From Artocarpus heterophyllus (Eukaryota > Streptophyta > Magnoliopsida > Rosales > Moraceae): a stretch of DNA of 64,000 nt. The notes beneath the pieces were generated by a model, which did no database searches, was not told the DNA's origin, and saw only the letters and a program-made list of their open reading frames with translations. The stretch lies in the NCBI GenBank assembly GCA_025403435.1, contig CM046338.1, positions 17,235,316-17,299,315 on the forward strand, given 5' to 3'. Both the position numbers and the translations under genes were made by a program. Within the stretch, counting starts at the first letter, position 1. Every line of letters starts with the position of its first letter. Shown here piece by piece: positions 1 to 12,201 of this stretch.

Positions 1-2146
1 CAATGAAAGAGGCCTCAAATTTCCAATGCCTTATGTCATTAAAGGTAAGGTTCTTACAACTGAATGCTTATGTTTCCTCTCATATGTTTTTTTTTTGGTC
101 TTTTCATCTGATGGTGATGTTGGAATAACATTGAGCAGTGGATGGGTCTGCATGGAGGACTGATGAAGAATATGCGAGGGAAATGCTTGTGGGAGTGAAC
201 CGTCTTATCATTTGCCTTCTTGAAGTAATTTAAAGACTTCACGGTTAAAGAGAGTTGAATGTTTTACTCTAAGTTTAAATTTACTTTACTTTTTCTCTGT
301 CTTTGTCACAGCCAAAATGCTGGTTTTTACCATCGTTTTCGATTTATTCACAGGAATTCCCACGGACTAGCAAGCTGGATCCTAAAGTTTATGGCAATCA
401 AAACAGTAAAATCACTGAAGCACATATCAATAGTAGCTTGGATGGTCTCAGCGTATAGGAGGTAATGTTTCTACCTCCTTTTTTTTTTTTTAAGTTTGAA
501 AACCTGCAAATATAGTGAATTGATGATTTCTGGTTACAAAACAATTTGGCCAAAAAGGCTCTCAAGAACAAGAAGTTGCTTATATTGGACCACCACGATG
601 CCTTTATGTCATACCTTAGGACGATAAATACAACAGCGACAAAGACTTATGCCAGCAGGACACTCCTGTTCCTTCAAAACGACGGCACTTTGAAGCCATT
701 GGCGATCTAGTTAAGCTTACCACATCCTGATGGTGATCAATACGGTGCAGTTAGCAAAGTATACACACCAGCTGAAGAAGGCGTTGAAAGCACCATTTGG
801 CAGCTGGCCAAAGCTTGTGAGGCTGTTAATGACGCTGGCTATCATCAACTAATCAGTCATTGGTAATTACTCTCTCGTCTCTAAGAAAGATTCAGAGAAA
901 TAGTTCAGTTTCTCGTATTAATTCATAATCTTGGGGTTGGCTACAGGTTGAATACTCATGCTGTGATTGAGCCATTTGTGATAGCAACAAACAGGCAGAT
1001 CAGTGCGCTCCTTCCAATTTACAAACTCTTGCAGCCTCACTTCCGTGATACAATGAACAAAAAACGCCCTTGCTAGGCAGACTCTCATTAATGCTGAGGG
1101 CATTCTGGAGTTGACGGTTTTCCCAGGAAAGTTTGCCGTGGAAATGTCAGCAGTCGTTTATAAGAACTGGGTTTTTACTGAGCAAGCTCTCCCAGCGGAT
1201 CTCATCAGGAGGTAAATCATCAAAGTCTAGGTCAACATTTTGCTTTCAAAGTGAAAATTATTAGTTCCATTTCAAAAACTAGTATTAACCATTTACTAAT
1301 ATTCACAGACTAAAGGAAATGATCGGAAAATTAGCATGCATAGTTTTTAAGATTTTAGTTCAGAGAAATGCTATATTCTTTGGTTTATGCAGAGGAATGG
1401 CAGTCAAGGATTCAATTTCTCCACATGGTCTTCGCCTTGTGATAGAGGACTATCCATTTGCTATTGATGGGCTTGAAATCTGGTCTGCAATTAAAACATG
1501 GGTCGAAGAGTATTGCTATTTCTACTACAAGACTCATGATATTGTGCAGAAAGACTTAGAGCTCCAAGCATGGTGGAAGGAACTCAAAGAGGTGGGTCAC
1601 GGGGACAAGTAACACAAGCCTTGGTGGCCTACAATGCAGACTTGTGAAGATCTGACAGAGATATGCACCACAATCATATGGATCGCTTCTGCTCTCCACG
1701 CAGCAGTCAATTTTGTGCAATACCCTTATGCAGGCTACCTTCGGAACCACCCAACAGTAAGCCGTCGGTTCATGCCCGAAGAGGGTACTCCAGAGTATGA
1801 GGAGCTTAAGACTGACCCTGATAGGGTTTTCTTAAAGACAATCACTGCTGAGGAGCAGACCCTTCTCGGGGTTTGGCTCATTGATATTTTGTCTAGGCAT
1901 GCGTCTGATGAGGTCTATCTTAGGCAGCCAGACACTCCTGATTGGACTGCAGATGCTGAAGCAATTAAGGCCTTTGAGAGATTTGGAGAGAAACTTGCTC
2001 AAATTGAGGACAGAATTATGACTAGGAACAATGACAAGAAGCTGAACAACCAAGGCGGTCCGGTCAAGTTTCCATACACTTTGGTCTGCCCTTCAAGCGA
2101 AGAGGGACTCACAGCCAGGGGAATTCCTAACAGCATATCAATCTAG
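1..2146 (+). pseudogene. Lipoxygenase pseudogene, copy 1 (3' part of a 9-LOX gene)
   Basis: This is the 3' two-thirds of a plant lipoxygenase gene, cut by the window edge. Exons that I can place are 1-44, 139-224, 354-461, 558-862, 947-1211 and 1393-2146. They match copy 2 at 25685-30716 in order and length (86, 108, 305, 265 and 754 nt against 86, 108, 304, 264 and 754). The iron-ligand regions (HQLISHWLNTH, HAAVNF and the C-terminal GIPNSISI) are still readable. The gene is dead in several places: TAG at 456-458 near the end of the 108-nt exon, a TAG inside the 305-nt exon (after KPLAI), one extra base in an A-run of the 265-nt exon, and TAA at 1610-1612 after GHGDK. The normally invariant Pro in the VNP motif is Arg (VNRLIICLLE). 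The TV-FPG motif is of the 9-LOX type. If functional, the enzyme would oxygenate linoleic/linolenic acid at C-9. Confidence 0.88.
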
Positions 2147-3435
2147 CTCTTTCCGCCTCAGCAAAAAGCTTCTCTTTGAGGTTGTTGTTTAATATTTCTA
2201 TTCGTCTTCTTTTTCTTTTCCCAGGAAAAAGGAGTAGGGCCTAATTGGACAAGGGAATTTGCAAGTAGAGATGCTTGTGGCATTTCCATTAGTCATATCT
2301 GTCATCTTTATGTGCAAGATCTTCTCAAAAAACCCGAAATCAGTTCTTTCTCGAACATGGTCAAACAATGGAAAAACAAATCAAGATTTTTCAAAAAAAT
2401 AAAAGGTAAGCTAAAATATTCCATTATTCTGGAGTTCCTTGGTTTATCCACAGCTTTGTTCTTTGGTAATGGAGTCGGGAATAATAAAATTCCTTTTAGC
2501 ACTAATCACACTGATTAGAAGGTGCTTTAACGATGAGCTAAAAGTTATTGGCTTATGTTCTCCTTCAAGTTGCTTTGTCAATAGAGCTTGGCCTCTTCCC
2601 TAGGGAATTGGACATCTTCCTGTTCTGAAAACAAGCCATTTCCTTAAATGAGGGCATTAATTTGTCCGCCTAGCTTTTGTTTATACTGTAGTGAGTCCTT
2701 TCAAATCACATTCATCAATGCTCTTTCTCTGGTTGATTTTTCTATCATATTTGATTTGGCCTCTGGGGTCCTTGCTGGTTGAAACATAGTGTCTTTTCTT
2801 ACTTAATGAGTTTGCAATGCAGATCACGTGTCCAATGTCCGAACTTATTTTACGCGGAGATATAGAAATATATTAGGATTGATTTTATTGATGGGGAAAT
2901 TGACATGAACAGATTTCTGATCTTATGTACTCAAGATAGTGGTTAAACTATTAGTTAAAACTGTTTTTATTGTAGCATATGAAAGCTTTACGCTATAGTA
3001 ATTTTTTTTACTGTAGCATTTAAAAATTTTATATTGTTCATAACTGAGATAATAGTTAAGACCGTCCTTTACCAAATAAGCTACATTTGGTATATTTAGT
3101 TTCCCATTTCAATTATGTAATTAGCTTATAAATTGGATACGTTTTTACAGTACAAGGCATAACTATGAATGAACATTGAATAAGAACTTTATTACTATTT
3201 CTCCCTCTTTGATTCCCTCTTCCATATTTTCTCTTAGTTTCCTTCTAATTTCTCTTCCAAATTTCTTCTCCGCCTCTTCTTTCTCTTCTCTCTTTCCTTT
3301 TCTCTCTTCAGTTCTATACATCAATATAATTTTAAAAAAGTAATTTAAGTCATCATAGAAGCCCTTAAGTTGGACGGTTTCAACTTGGCCAAGTTCTTGG
3401 TCATTTCTCCGCTTCTTCCAATTTCTAGTCTCTCA
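2147..3435. other. Intergenic, no gene seen
   Basis: This stretch is the 3' flank of the lipoxygenase pseudogene. It holds only short chance ORFs on both strands, with pyrimidine-rich tracts around 3200-3310. I see no coding, RNA or repeat structure that I can name. Confidence 0.5.
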
Positions 3436-3444
3436 TTGATTTTT

Positions 3445-4337
3445 GGATAAATTTTATTTTTACCCGTTGAATTTTTGTTAACTTGTCACCTTGTCTTTGA
3501 ACTTTAAAAACTAACATATACACTATTCAAACCTTAAAACGTTTGCAAAGATACCTTTCAAACTTAAAATAATAGCAAAAATAGCCCTTTTTTTTTGACA
3601 TTTCATTCATAAAGTTTTATTTTTGTCCTTTAAACTTTGGTAAATTTATCATCTTGCCATCTTACCCGCTAAAATTCAAAAATTGAAATTTTTAACCCTT
3701 AAATTTTTTATTTCTCTTTTAGTTAACAATTCTTCATGCAAGTCAAAACTTAAATTGCTCACTCATGAGTTGAATTGTAAACTGTGTCAACAATTCTAAC
3801 TCACCTTTTTTGATGTTGTGTCGTTTTCTAGAAGGTTGTGTCTTTTTTCTTTTCGGATTTTTGTGCCTACTAAATGAAAGAAAAGAAAAATGAATTGTAA
3901 GCAAAAATATAAAAGAATATGCAAGCAAAATATATATGCATATAATATATATATATATATATATATTTCAAATATGTGTATATGTGCATAGGGCTATATA
4001 AAATACTATTAACAAAAATGAACATTAAATGATACAAAAAACTACTATTTAGGTGAGAAACTTGAGTTTTAACTTGTGTGAAAAATTATAGACTAGATAA
4101 GAAAATGAAAAAAAAAAAGTTTTGGAGGTAAAAACACCAGTTTTTGAAGTTTATAGGGCAAGATGACATAGTTACTAAAGTTCGAGGGTCAAAAATAAAA
4201 CTTATAAGCGGAACGTCAAAAAAAGGAGATTTTTGCTAACATTTTAAAGTTCAAGAGATGTGAATATAAGTTTTTAAAGTGTAAGAAATAAGATGATAAA
4301 TTGACTAAAATTTTAAGGAAGAAAACAAAATTTATCC
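3445..4337. mobile_element. Non-autonomous Mutator-like element (MITE) with long inverted repeats
   Basis: The element begins GGATAAATTTTATTTTT and ends with AAAACAAAATTTATCC, which is the inverse of that start. The inverted similarity extends for well over 100 bp inward with scattered mismatches. It is flanked by a perfect 9-bp direct repeat TTGATTTTT at 3436-3444 and 4338-4346. A 9-bp target duplication plus long terminal inverted repeats is the hallmark of Mutator-like elements. There is no transposase ORF inside, and an AT microsatellite sits near its centre. Confidence 0.75.
3929..3967. repeat. AT microsatellite
   Basis: An interrupted TA/AT dinucleotide run lies inside the Mutator-like MITE. 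Confidence 0.9.
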
Positions 4338-5147
4338 TTGATTTTTCCTAATGGATAAGAATGCTTTTTTTTTTTTTTTTTTGTGAGGTCCATGCCCGTA
4401 GGCCTTGACCACTTCAACCAACAACCGAACTGACAAGGACCAAAGGAACACAATTCAAGTTTGATCACTGAAATTAAGAAAGTTGTTTTCAGGTCTTTCT
4501 GGTAAAAAGAGATTCAAATCTACAAAAAGTTGAAATTCTATTTTCGCTCCTTCCAGGAAGAAAGAACTCGACCAATCAGCATTTCTTTTTCGTCAAGTAA
4601 TTTTTTAATCTTTAGCCAGCCTATCTTAACTCTTAAGTCTCCATAAGAGATACGTCCATATAATATTCAAATTTATATTTCTTGGACTGTTTTAAAAATT
4701 TGCCTGGTAAAATAGCCTTTTGTCATCTGTCAAGAAGATATTTTCATCAAATACATAGGATAAGTTTGGGACGCAAGGTTTGTTTTTTTTTTTTGATAGA
4801 TTCAGTGTACCCAACTTTGCCACTGTGTACCAATCAAAATCTTATGTGATTGTTGGAATTTATTGTTTTCAAATTGTTGATTATGTAATTTAACGTATGC
4901 AAGTTGCCCAGAAAACCAATCAAAATCTTAGATTAATACGTAGACTGAAAGTTAGGAACAAACAATTGCATAAGAACAAAAAGGCACTAGTTGGGCGTTA
5001 TAATATTTCTATAATTGTGTTATCATGCCTATGGTTGCGTAGCCATATATTATAATATAACCTTTCTCCTTGTCTATATTTTTCATGCGCTTAACAAACA
5101 CAAGTATGCGTGTGATTCTTTTTGTACGGAAGAAATACTTGATAAAT

Positions 5148-5540
5148 TAAGGGAAAAATATGATCCCTGAAGTTTATTACCAATCCTATTTTTAGTCCTA
5201 ACATTTAAAAAGTTTTAGTTTACTCGTTAATTTATTACTTTGTTTTAGTTTCGTTCTTCATTAGTTAGATATTAAATATTAGCGAAAAACTGTAAAATGA
5301 CACCTTTGAATCCCTAATCTATTATAATGGAAGGGCAAAAAGAAAAAGAAAATAATAGATTACAAACCAAATTAAAAGAGGACAACTTATAAATTTTTTA
5401 TTAAATATTTCACACCTAATTAACGGAAAGATCAAAATCGAAACAAAATAATAAGTCAGATAATAAAACGAGCCTTTTCAAACCTTAAAGATTAAGGTTG
5501 AATTAAAAGTAAATATAAACACCGTTTGTGGGATTAACCT
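5148..5540. mobile_element. Degenerate MITE-like inverted-repeat element
   Basis: The left end, beginning near AAGGGAAAAATATGATCCC, can be aligned with the reverse complement of the right end, which finishes near GGGATTAACCTT. The alignment runs for roughly 100 bp and includes matching TTACTTTGTTTTAGTTTCG and TTATTTTGTTTCGATTTTG blocks. No convincing target duplication was found, so the exact ends are uncertain. No coding sequence is present. Confidence 0.45.
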
Positions 5541-6080
5541 TATATACTTCACGTCGGTTTCATATTTCTCTTTGAGATATGCCAAATATGTACACTTAAA
5601 AGATATGCCAAATATGTACATTTAAAATGTACTTTATTGAGCTTTATTGAGTTCCTTAACTTTATACTATATTCTTCTCTTAAACTTAAAAATTAAAACA
5701 TATATTCTCTGATTTAACTGAGAATCTTTGCCCGTCCGTTGAGTATTTGCCTTTGTCAGGCATATGTTTAGATTCTAATTCTGCACTTGACTCCTTTATA
5801 GCAAATAATGCACTTTTAAAAAGTCTTTAAGAACTTGTCAAAACTGAGTATGAGCTCTTGGAAACTGCATAGTGCTTTCTTTTTTAATATTCCAAAAGAA
5901 AAAAAAAAAAAAGAGAAAAATATTAGAGAAAAGTACAAAGCCGAATTTAATGACTAGGTTGTTAAGAGCCTCTCAATGAAGTTTTATTAAAAAAAGAAAA
6001 GAAAAGAAAAGTTGTCAAGAGTCTCAATACTATCCCATAACGTGACCGGGTCTTTTAATTATATTACACACACGCAGACG

Positions 6081-6114
6081 TATATATATTATATATTATA
6101 TATATATATATATA
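6081..6114. repeat. AT microsatellite
   Basis: An interrupted TA dinucleotide run in intergenic DNA. Confidence 0.85.
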
Positions 6115-7788
6115 GTATGTATATATGGAAAATGCCCGTCTGAACCTTTTGAGAATGAGAAGCATCTTAGTCAATACTCAATACTTGGCACCTTTTATGA
6201 ACAAATAAGAAGTTGCTATCAAATACATGACAGCCATGATCAGTTACATCATGGTTAATCGTGTACCTTTCCAAGTTGGTCAAGGAAAAAGCTAGACATT
6301 GAATATCGATCGTAACGTCCCTTTACAAACCGGTAGGCAAAAGAAATGCCTGGATAAAGCGACGACAAGAAGAAAAAGAATTACTTCAGGATTACAACTG
6401 GCATTTGTTGAAAATTTTATTCTATATTCTTTTTATCTCAATTATTTTCATAAGGTGCATATAATTTTATATTCATGTGCTCATATTTCCTGTCACATAA
6501 CCATTAATCTGGAAATTATAATTGACTATGTTGAGAACTTTCAATCCATACATATATCCGAGTCTTTTTTTTTTTTTTTTTTTTGTAAGGAAGAAATATT
6601 CAATTAAATTACTCAATAAACAAATAAATACAGATTCTTGACAAAGCCTATTTTATGTCATTTAATGCAATTATCCAGCTTAAAAAACTATGGTTTAGGA
6701 GTGTCAAATATAGATTATTTAAAGCTATTCTCTCATTGGCTTTATTTTAACGTAAATGTCCTTTTTTTATTTTTTTTTAGATAGTAAAAGTAAGAGCCAC
6801 GTGCAAAGCTGCATGTTCACACTTTCACACCACAAGAATGCGCGTAAGGACTTCTCAATTTATATATACAAAAAAAAACCAAAAAACAAAAAAAGTGGTA
6901 CCTTTAACGTAGTTTTAGAGTTGATTATCAAAATTCAAAATGATATAGGGATGAAAAAAATTGGAAGAGAACACGTCTAGCCTAAGTTATCTACAAGAAA
7001 TATGGAATCCACCCAGGAGCAGTGGAGAGGAAAAGCGAGAGAGGTTACAAGGCATATGTTAAAAATTTCATCAGATTTCATGCATAGGTCAAAGGAGAGA
7101 TTACACATATTATAAAGTGTAGCAAACATAGATTTTCAAAATTTTAGAAGACGAACTACAAGTTTCATTAACTTTCATATATAAAATTAAAAAAAAAAGA
7201 AATTAGGTGGAGCAACCGCCCATTATCGTCCAAACCTCGGTCTGCCCTAATCCACCGGCAACAGTTCAACCAAAAAATGGTTGACAATCCCAGCAGATCA
7301 TCCAGTATTCTGTTTGTACTGATCAAACTATAGCTGAATTTTAAAATCTAACGAAAGCCGAAAGTATAGCAAACATAATTAAATATGCAACTTGAAGATA
7401 TGGTATTAGATGCTAGGTGTTGCTAAGAATTAAAGAATAAAGTTAAAGTTCTTCAATCAGAAGCTTCTTAATATCTGGAATAATACACAACACACACACA
7501 CGTACACAAATCCACATATAAATAAGATGAAAATTTTAGAACTTCATTCTTTGCTTTATTAAGTTGACATGAAAGACTGTGCTGGTAGGTTCACAAATAG
7601 TAACATGTGAACTTGGTTACAATTGCTAATAGAATTAAGTGGTAAGTATTTATTTTCTAATCTATCCAAAACTCAACTTTTGGCATATGTTCTTTAGAAT
7701 TATTCAACTACTTTTGATAGCCTTCGTGAACTTATCATCTTCTATCCTCTAAAAGTAAATCTCCATGCTCTCTTAAACAACCTAGTTT

Positions 7789-7791
7789 ATA

Positions 7792-7826
<35 letters not shown>

Positions 7827-7828
7827 AT
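7789..7828. repeat. AT microsatellite
   Basis: An interrupted TA dinucleotide run in intergenic DNA. Confidence 0.85.
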
Positions 7829-9365
7829 ATGGCTTGTCTATAGTACTTTTAGAAGCACTGTACTTTCACATAACACAGAATAAAAAATATGACATGATAG
7901 TTATTTAGCATAACACTAATATTGTAGAAGTATAACAAGTGTTGGATATTTTTATATATATATTTTCCAACACAAGTGTTACATGAATAAATATTATATT
8001 AATGTGTTTCTTACTTCTATGTTACCGAAGAAAAAGCTTGTATATATAATGTGGATGGAGGAACATTTTTAATCATTATTGGGTGTTGTTATATACAAGA
8101 ATTGAAAAATCGACATTTTCGTTTATATTTTCACTGAAATTTTCATATTTTGAAACTACTGAAATGTAAATAAGGGTGTCGTATCTTTTCCACAGAATAT
8201 CTAGAAATTTCAATGAAAATAGTAGCGGATATCAATATTTTAATGAAAATGTCAATTTATGTAAAAATTATAATGTTAAATAACAGAGTATTTGGAGATT
8301 TTATGGAAATTTTCACAAAAATATCAACAAAACTGTGACAACATATCTACACTTCATATTTTTTTTATTTAATTACTTTGAAATGTTATAAAATTCATGT
8401 CACTTTAATTCTTTTTAGTGTAGTCTTTTATAAATTTACTTTCAATATTATAAAATTATTTTTTATTTACTTCATATAGTTCGTAGTCTTTAAAATCATC
8501 ATGATTATTATATAATGGAGTTGCCAAATCTACAAAGAGAACTAAAGAGTAGAAAAATTAGTATTATTTCTTACTAGTTAGTAACTTCACTTCTTAGTGA
8601 TATAGTTAACTCACAATTTGCTATGACTCAAAGGTAGTAGTATGGTATGTTTAGAATTATATAAAAACTACTCAAACTTCATGTTTTGGTATTAATATTG
8701 TTTAAACCAAAAAGATATTCCAGATACTTTTGAAAATCCTAAAAACTCTTTTTGTAATTGATGTTTTATTATCTTGTATAAAATTATGCATGTAAAGTGC
8801 CTGTATCATTTATTATATATTTAATATTTTGGTTAACAATTTCATCTAAAATATGTATTATTAACACTTTTAAAGTTTCTTAAAGTCTCATTTAAAAATA
8901 AAATGTTTTAAGATAACTCTCTGTATTTTACTTCAATTTTTACTGTTATTGATACTTCAGTTGATATTTCTTTAGAATTTAAATTATGATATCTTCATAG
9001 ATATCAATATTTTCATCGTTGATTATATCCTTCCAATACTAGAGTTATGTTAAATAGATGTTATATTAATGTTATGTTACATAGAAATATGTCCTCATAA
9101 TACAACCAAATAAAAGCCTATATATATAGATATATAATATGCGTGTTGGATTTTTTTTTCTCCCACGTTTTTCCCAAAAACAAAAAGAGATTTTAACGGT
9201 AGGATTAGCAAAGTGAGCTTTCAATAAGGTTATATTTTTAAGTTGTTAGATTATATCTAAAGCTATTTGTTATCCATACTTTTTATTTCAATGTAATTGT
9301 GATTATATTCAATATTCAATAGTCAAATACATGTGCTATTGATATGAGCCTCCATCGTAAATAAG

Positions 9366-9399
9366 CTAGAGAGAAAGAGAGAAAGAGAGAAAGAGAGAT
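9366..9399. repeat. GA-rich microsatellite (AGAGAGAA units)
   Basis: A purine-only run of AGAG/AAAG units about 70 bp upstream of the Copia-1 insertion. Confidence 0.8.
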
Positions 9400-10904
9400 T
9401 TCTAAGTCGGACTTGAAAAATGAAAAAATGGTGCTACTGATTGAGCTATATTTTATAGCCGTCAAACCTGTTAGACATCTATGCTCTAAGGAGTAAAAAT
9501 GTAATACGTTTTTGGAGACATTTTTATCAATAAAGAATTTATTCATTTATATATATACCAAATATTGTCCTCTTTACGTTCATATTTGTTGAATGTATGA
9601 TAAGCAAACAGTAGTCTGAGACTGTCAGTCTAAACCTTAAGAGTTGGGCATATGATGGGATGATTATGCGGTAGACACGACTCTTAAGGTGATGGTCTAA
9701 AATATATGATCCGCAATCGAGGGAATAAAGTTGGGCGCTTTATTCATGTAAAGATTGTTATGTTGTCTATATCCCTTTTGGGAGATGGTTTGTCTTGGCC
9801 ATCGGAGTTGGACTCCGTGAATAGAAACATTGGCGCATTGTCATAGGTGACGATGTGTTGGATCGGGACATAAAGTGAATTGATTTGGATTAATAATTCT
9901 GTCTTGTCAAATCGATTCACTTTAGACAATCATTTGTATTGTATCTTAATCCTGAGATGAATAATGGGCCCGTTGTCTCGACTTGTGTCTTTTGATGTAC
10001 CAATGGGTGACTCCCACATCTCTATAGTGGCATGCATGCCGGTACGTTGGAGGCATGACTCTTGGTAGCGTAGACGTGTTATTCATAGATATGGAATCCA
10101 TAGCTCCTCTTTAGGAGTAATGATATCCTCTTATATGCGTTGTCCTGTAATTGGAAAACTGGAGCGCTCAACCATTTGGATACATAGGTGTAACCGAATG
10201 GTATACTATCTTTAGATGGTAAGTTTTCTAATGGTGAGACAATGGAACGTAAGATAAAAATAATCGGGAAGGTAAGACAGAACTTGTCCTTAAGCCGATT
10301 ATGGATGATCATATGGGGATGCGATACACTATGATATGTCATGGAGACTTAGCTACACGAGCTTCGTAATTCTATAAAGTTCGAGAGTGCAGCTCCAAGC
10401 TTTTAGTGGAGTAGCGTTGGAGTTGATAATTGTGAAATGTATATCTGGGATATTGGGTTTCATAGTTATCATGAGCTTGAACTTTATAGGTCCATTTTGG
10501 TCCCCTTTGCTAGCTCACAAAATCCTGTAACGACACGGCGTGCTTTTCCAATAATTGGTGACTTATGTCGGATTTATCAGATTGGTTTAAAATTTATAAG
10601 AATCAAATAATTCATGTCTGTTTATCGGTTGAATTAATTATGTAAGAAATTAGTTCAAGATGAACTTGTTGAATTATGGCGTTCGGATAATTCTTGTCTG
10701 TTTATCGGTTGTTTTAATTTTGGACAATTAGAACAAGATAAACTTATAGAATTATTGTAAATTGATTTATTTTCTTAGAGATTATCTTGATAAAGTTTGT
10801 TTTGATCAGATATCTTTTCTATTGGGCTATTTGAATCAAAACTGAGACTTTATCCTTTAGAATCTCGGGTGGAAAATAAAAGATTCGCGGAGATTTTTTT
10901 TTCT

Positions 10905-10991
10905 CGGCAGTTCGGCATGCCGGATGACGTGTTCGGCCTGCCGAACTGGCCAGTTCGGCCTGCCTATCTCACAGTTCGGCATGCCGACCGC
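10905..10991 (+). repeat. Cluster of GC palindromes in U3 of Copia-1 5' LTR
   Basis: Four copies of a near-palindromic motif, consensus TTCGGCMTGCCGA, start 21 or 22 bp apart in otherwise AT-rich DNA. They lie about 115-200 bp upstream of the TATA box. The second copy, TTCGGCCTGCCGAA, is palindromic except at the centre. The position suggests a cis-regulatory array, but no binding factor can be named. Confidence 0.85.
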
Positions 10992-11106
10992 GACAGCTAA
11001 GATTACGCGTTTTTCACGCGTATCTTATCAGATATTGATCCGAACTTGATTCTATTTCGATTTTTGAGACCTAATCTGATATGGACTGACCCCAAGGACC
11101 AATAGG

Positions 11107-11115
11107 TATAAAAAG
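11107..11115 (+). promoter_or_regulatory. TATA box of Copia-1 5' LTR
   Basis: TATAAAAAG lies downstream of the palindrome cluster and about 400 bp before the LTR end, where a U3/R boundary promoter would be expected. The same box occurs in the 3' LTR at the equivalent position (+7662). Confidence 0.7.
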
Positions 11116-11510
11116 GGAGTGAGTCTAATGATTTACTTAGATCAATTTGAGAGATTAAGAGTGATACTCTTCTAGTGAGCATCTAAAAAAACTCCCTGAG
11201 AGCTTTTGTTCAAAAATCACGAACACTAGCTTTGGGTTCTCTCTATTGGTTGGAAGGAGAGTCACCGGTGGAAGAGCTGTACGTGTGAGCCCACACTCAC
11301 TCCGGTTGTGGATAGAGAATAGCAAAGAAGACCAGTTGGTTGAGGCTCTTCTGGAACGTTACTTCTCTACACAGGTCGCGGAGGTTCTTCGGCACACTGA
11401 GGTTAGTAAGATCTGTTTAATTTATACATATAACATGTCAAACTTGTGTTTTGGAAAATACTCTGATGAAAAATTTTTAAAATTCCGCTGCGCACTTTGT
11501 TTCCAACAAT

Positions 11511-11522
11511 TGGTATCAGAGC
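11511..11522 (+). other. Primer-binding site (initiator tRNA-Met) of Copia-1
   Basis: TGGTATCAGAGC, 2 bp after the 5' LTR, is complementary to the 3' end of plant initiator tRNA-Met. It primes minus-strand synthesis. Confidence 0.95.
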
Positions 11523-12012
11523 TTAGGTTTTTACATAAATTTGCAAGTTTGTGATCATGTTATATGCGTAAATTTTGTGATCTTAATCTCTCCAATGCTT
11601 GAATTAAATTTTATAGAGAGATGGCACTCTAGGTTTCTATATAATATATATGTTGTCATGGATTATATGGTGAATGTTTATTAATTAATTATGGTTGATT
11701 AAATTGTTGTTTAATTATTTATTAATTAATTAATACCGGTTATGGTTCCTTAGAGGTTAGAATGTGTATCTAGGTTTTTCATGTAATTAGATGGCGGACT
11801 ATCATCTCCGTCTAGGAATTATTATTTAATTTGTAAGAATTTTGTAATTAAATAATTATTCGGAGAAGACGGAACGAGAAGTCGGATCTTGAAGATAGAT
11901 GATGGCGCCTCCAGGTATTTCCTGAGTCTCTAATTTTATGTTTTTGAATTGTTGAAAATAAAATTGATGAATTGCATTAAAATTGTATTTTCTGGATTGA
12001 GGGTTTTCTGCT

Positions 12013-12201
12013 CGGTCGGCATGCCGGAACTCACAGTTCGGCAGGCCGAAGGTCACAGATCGGCAGGCCGGACGTACGGTCCGGCAGGCCGACAGTGGGG
12101 CAGAAATTTTGGTGCTCTGCCGGCAGGCCGAACCTTCATGTTCGGCAGGCCGAACCACCATGATCGGCAGACCGATCACCCAGATCGGCCTGCCGACCGA
12201 G
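12013..12201 (+). repeat. Leader array of 22-bp spaced GC palindromes (Copia-1)
   Basis: Eight copies of a motif close to TCGGCAGGCCGA stand in the untranslated leader between PBS and gag. Most starts are 21-22 bp apart, with one longer gap in the middle. The motif is the same as in the U3 cluster, so the leader and the LTR share a repeated module. The chance ORFs on both strands here are products of the palindromes. Confidence 0.88.

Larger units (their letters stand above)
4347..9463. other. Long AT-rich intergenic region
   Basis: No convincing gene is visible. Contents are poly-A/T tracts, AT microsatellites, one degenerate inverted-repeat element near 5.15-5.54 kb, a two-copy 27-bp repeat containing AGATATGCCAAATATGTACA near 5.57-5.63 kb, and a short GC-richer island near 7.2-7.33 kb that I could not identify. 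The ORFs of 100 codons or fewer here have low-complexity translations typical of chance. Confidence 0.55.
9469..11508 (+). repeat. Copia-1 5' LTR
   Basis: The LTR starts TGTTAGACAT and ends TTTCCAACA. It matches 17131-19170 base for base by eye, apart from one substitution at its position 11. U3 carries the promoter and palindrome cluster described separately. Confidence 0.96.

Noticed and set aside
6299..6607. 102-codon ORF in the AT-rich intergenic region
   Set aside because: It ends in a poly-Phe run from a T tract. It has no homology signature, promoter context or splice partners.
9744..10342. Small - strand ORFs of 61 and 87 codons present twice
   Set aside because: They are duplicated only because they lie in the two Copia-1 LTRs. 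They are on the opposite strand to the element and have no domain.
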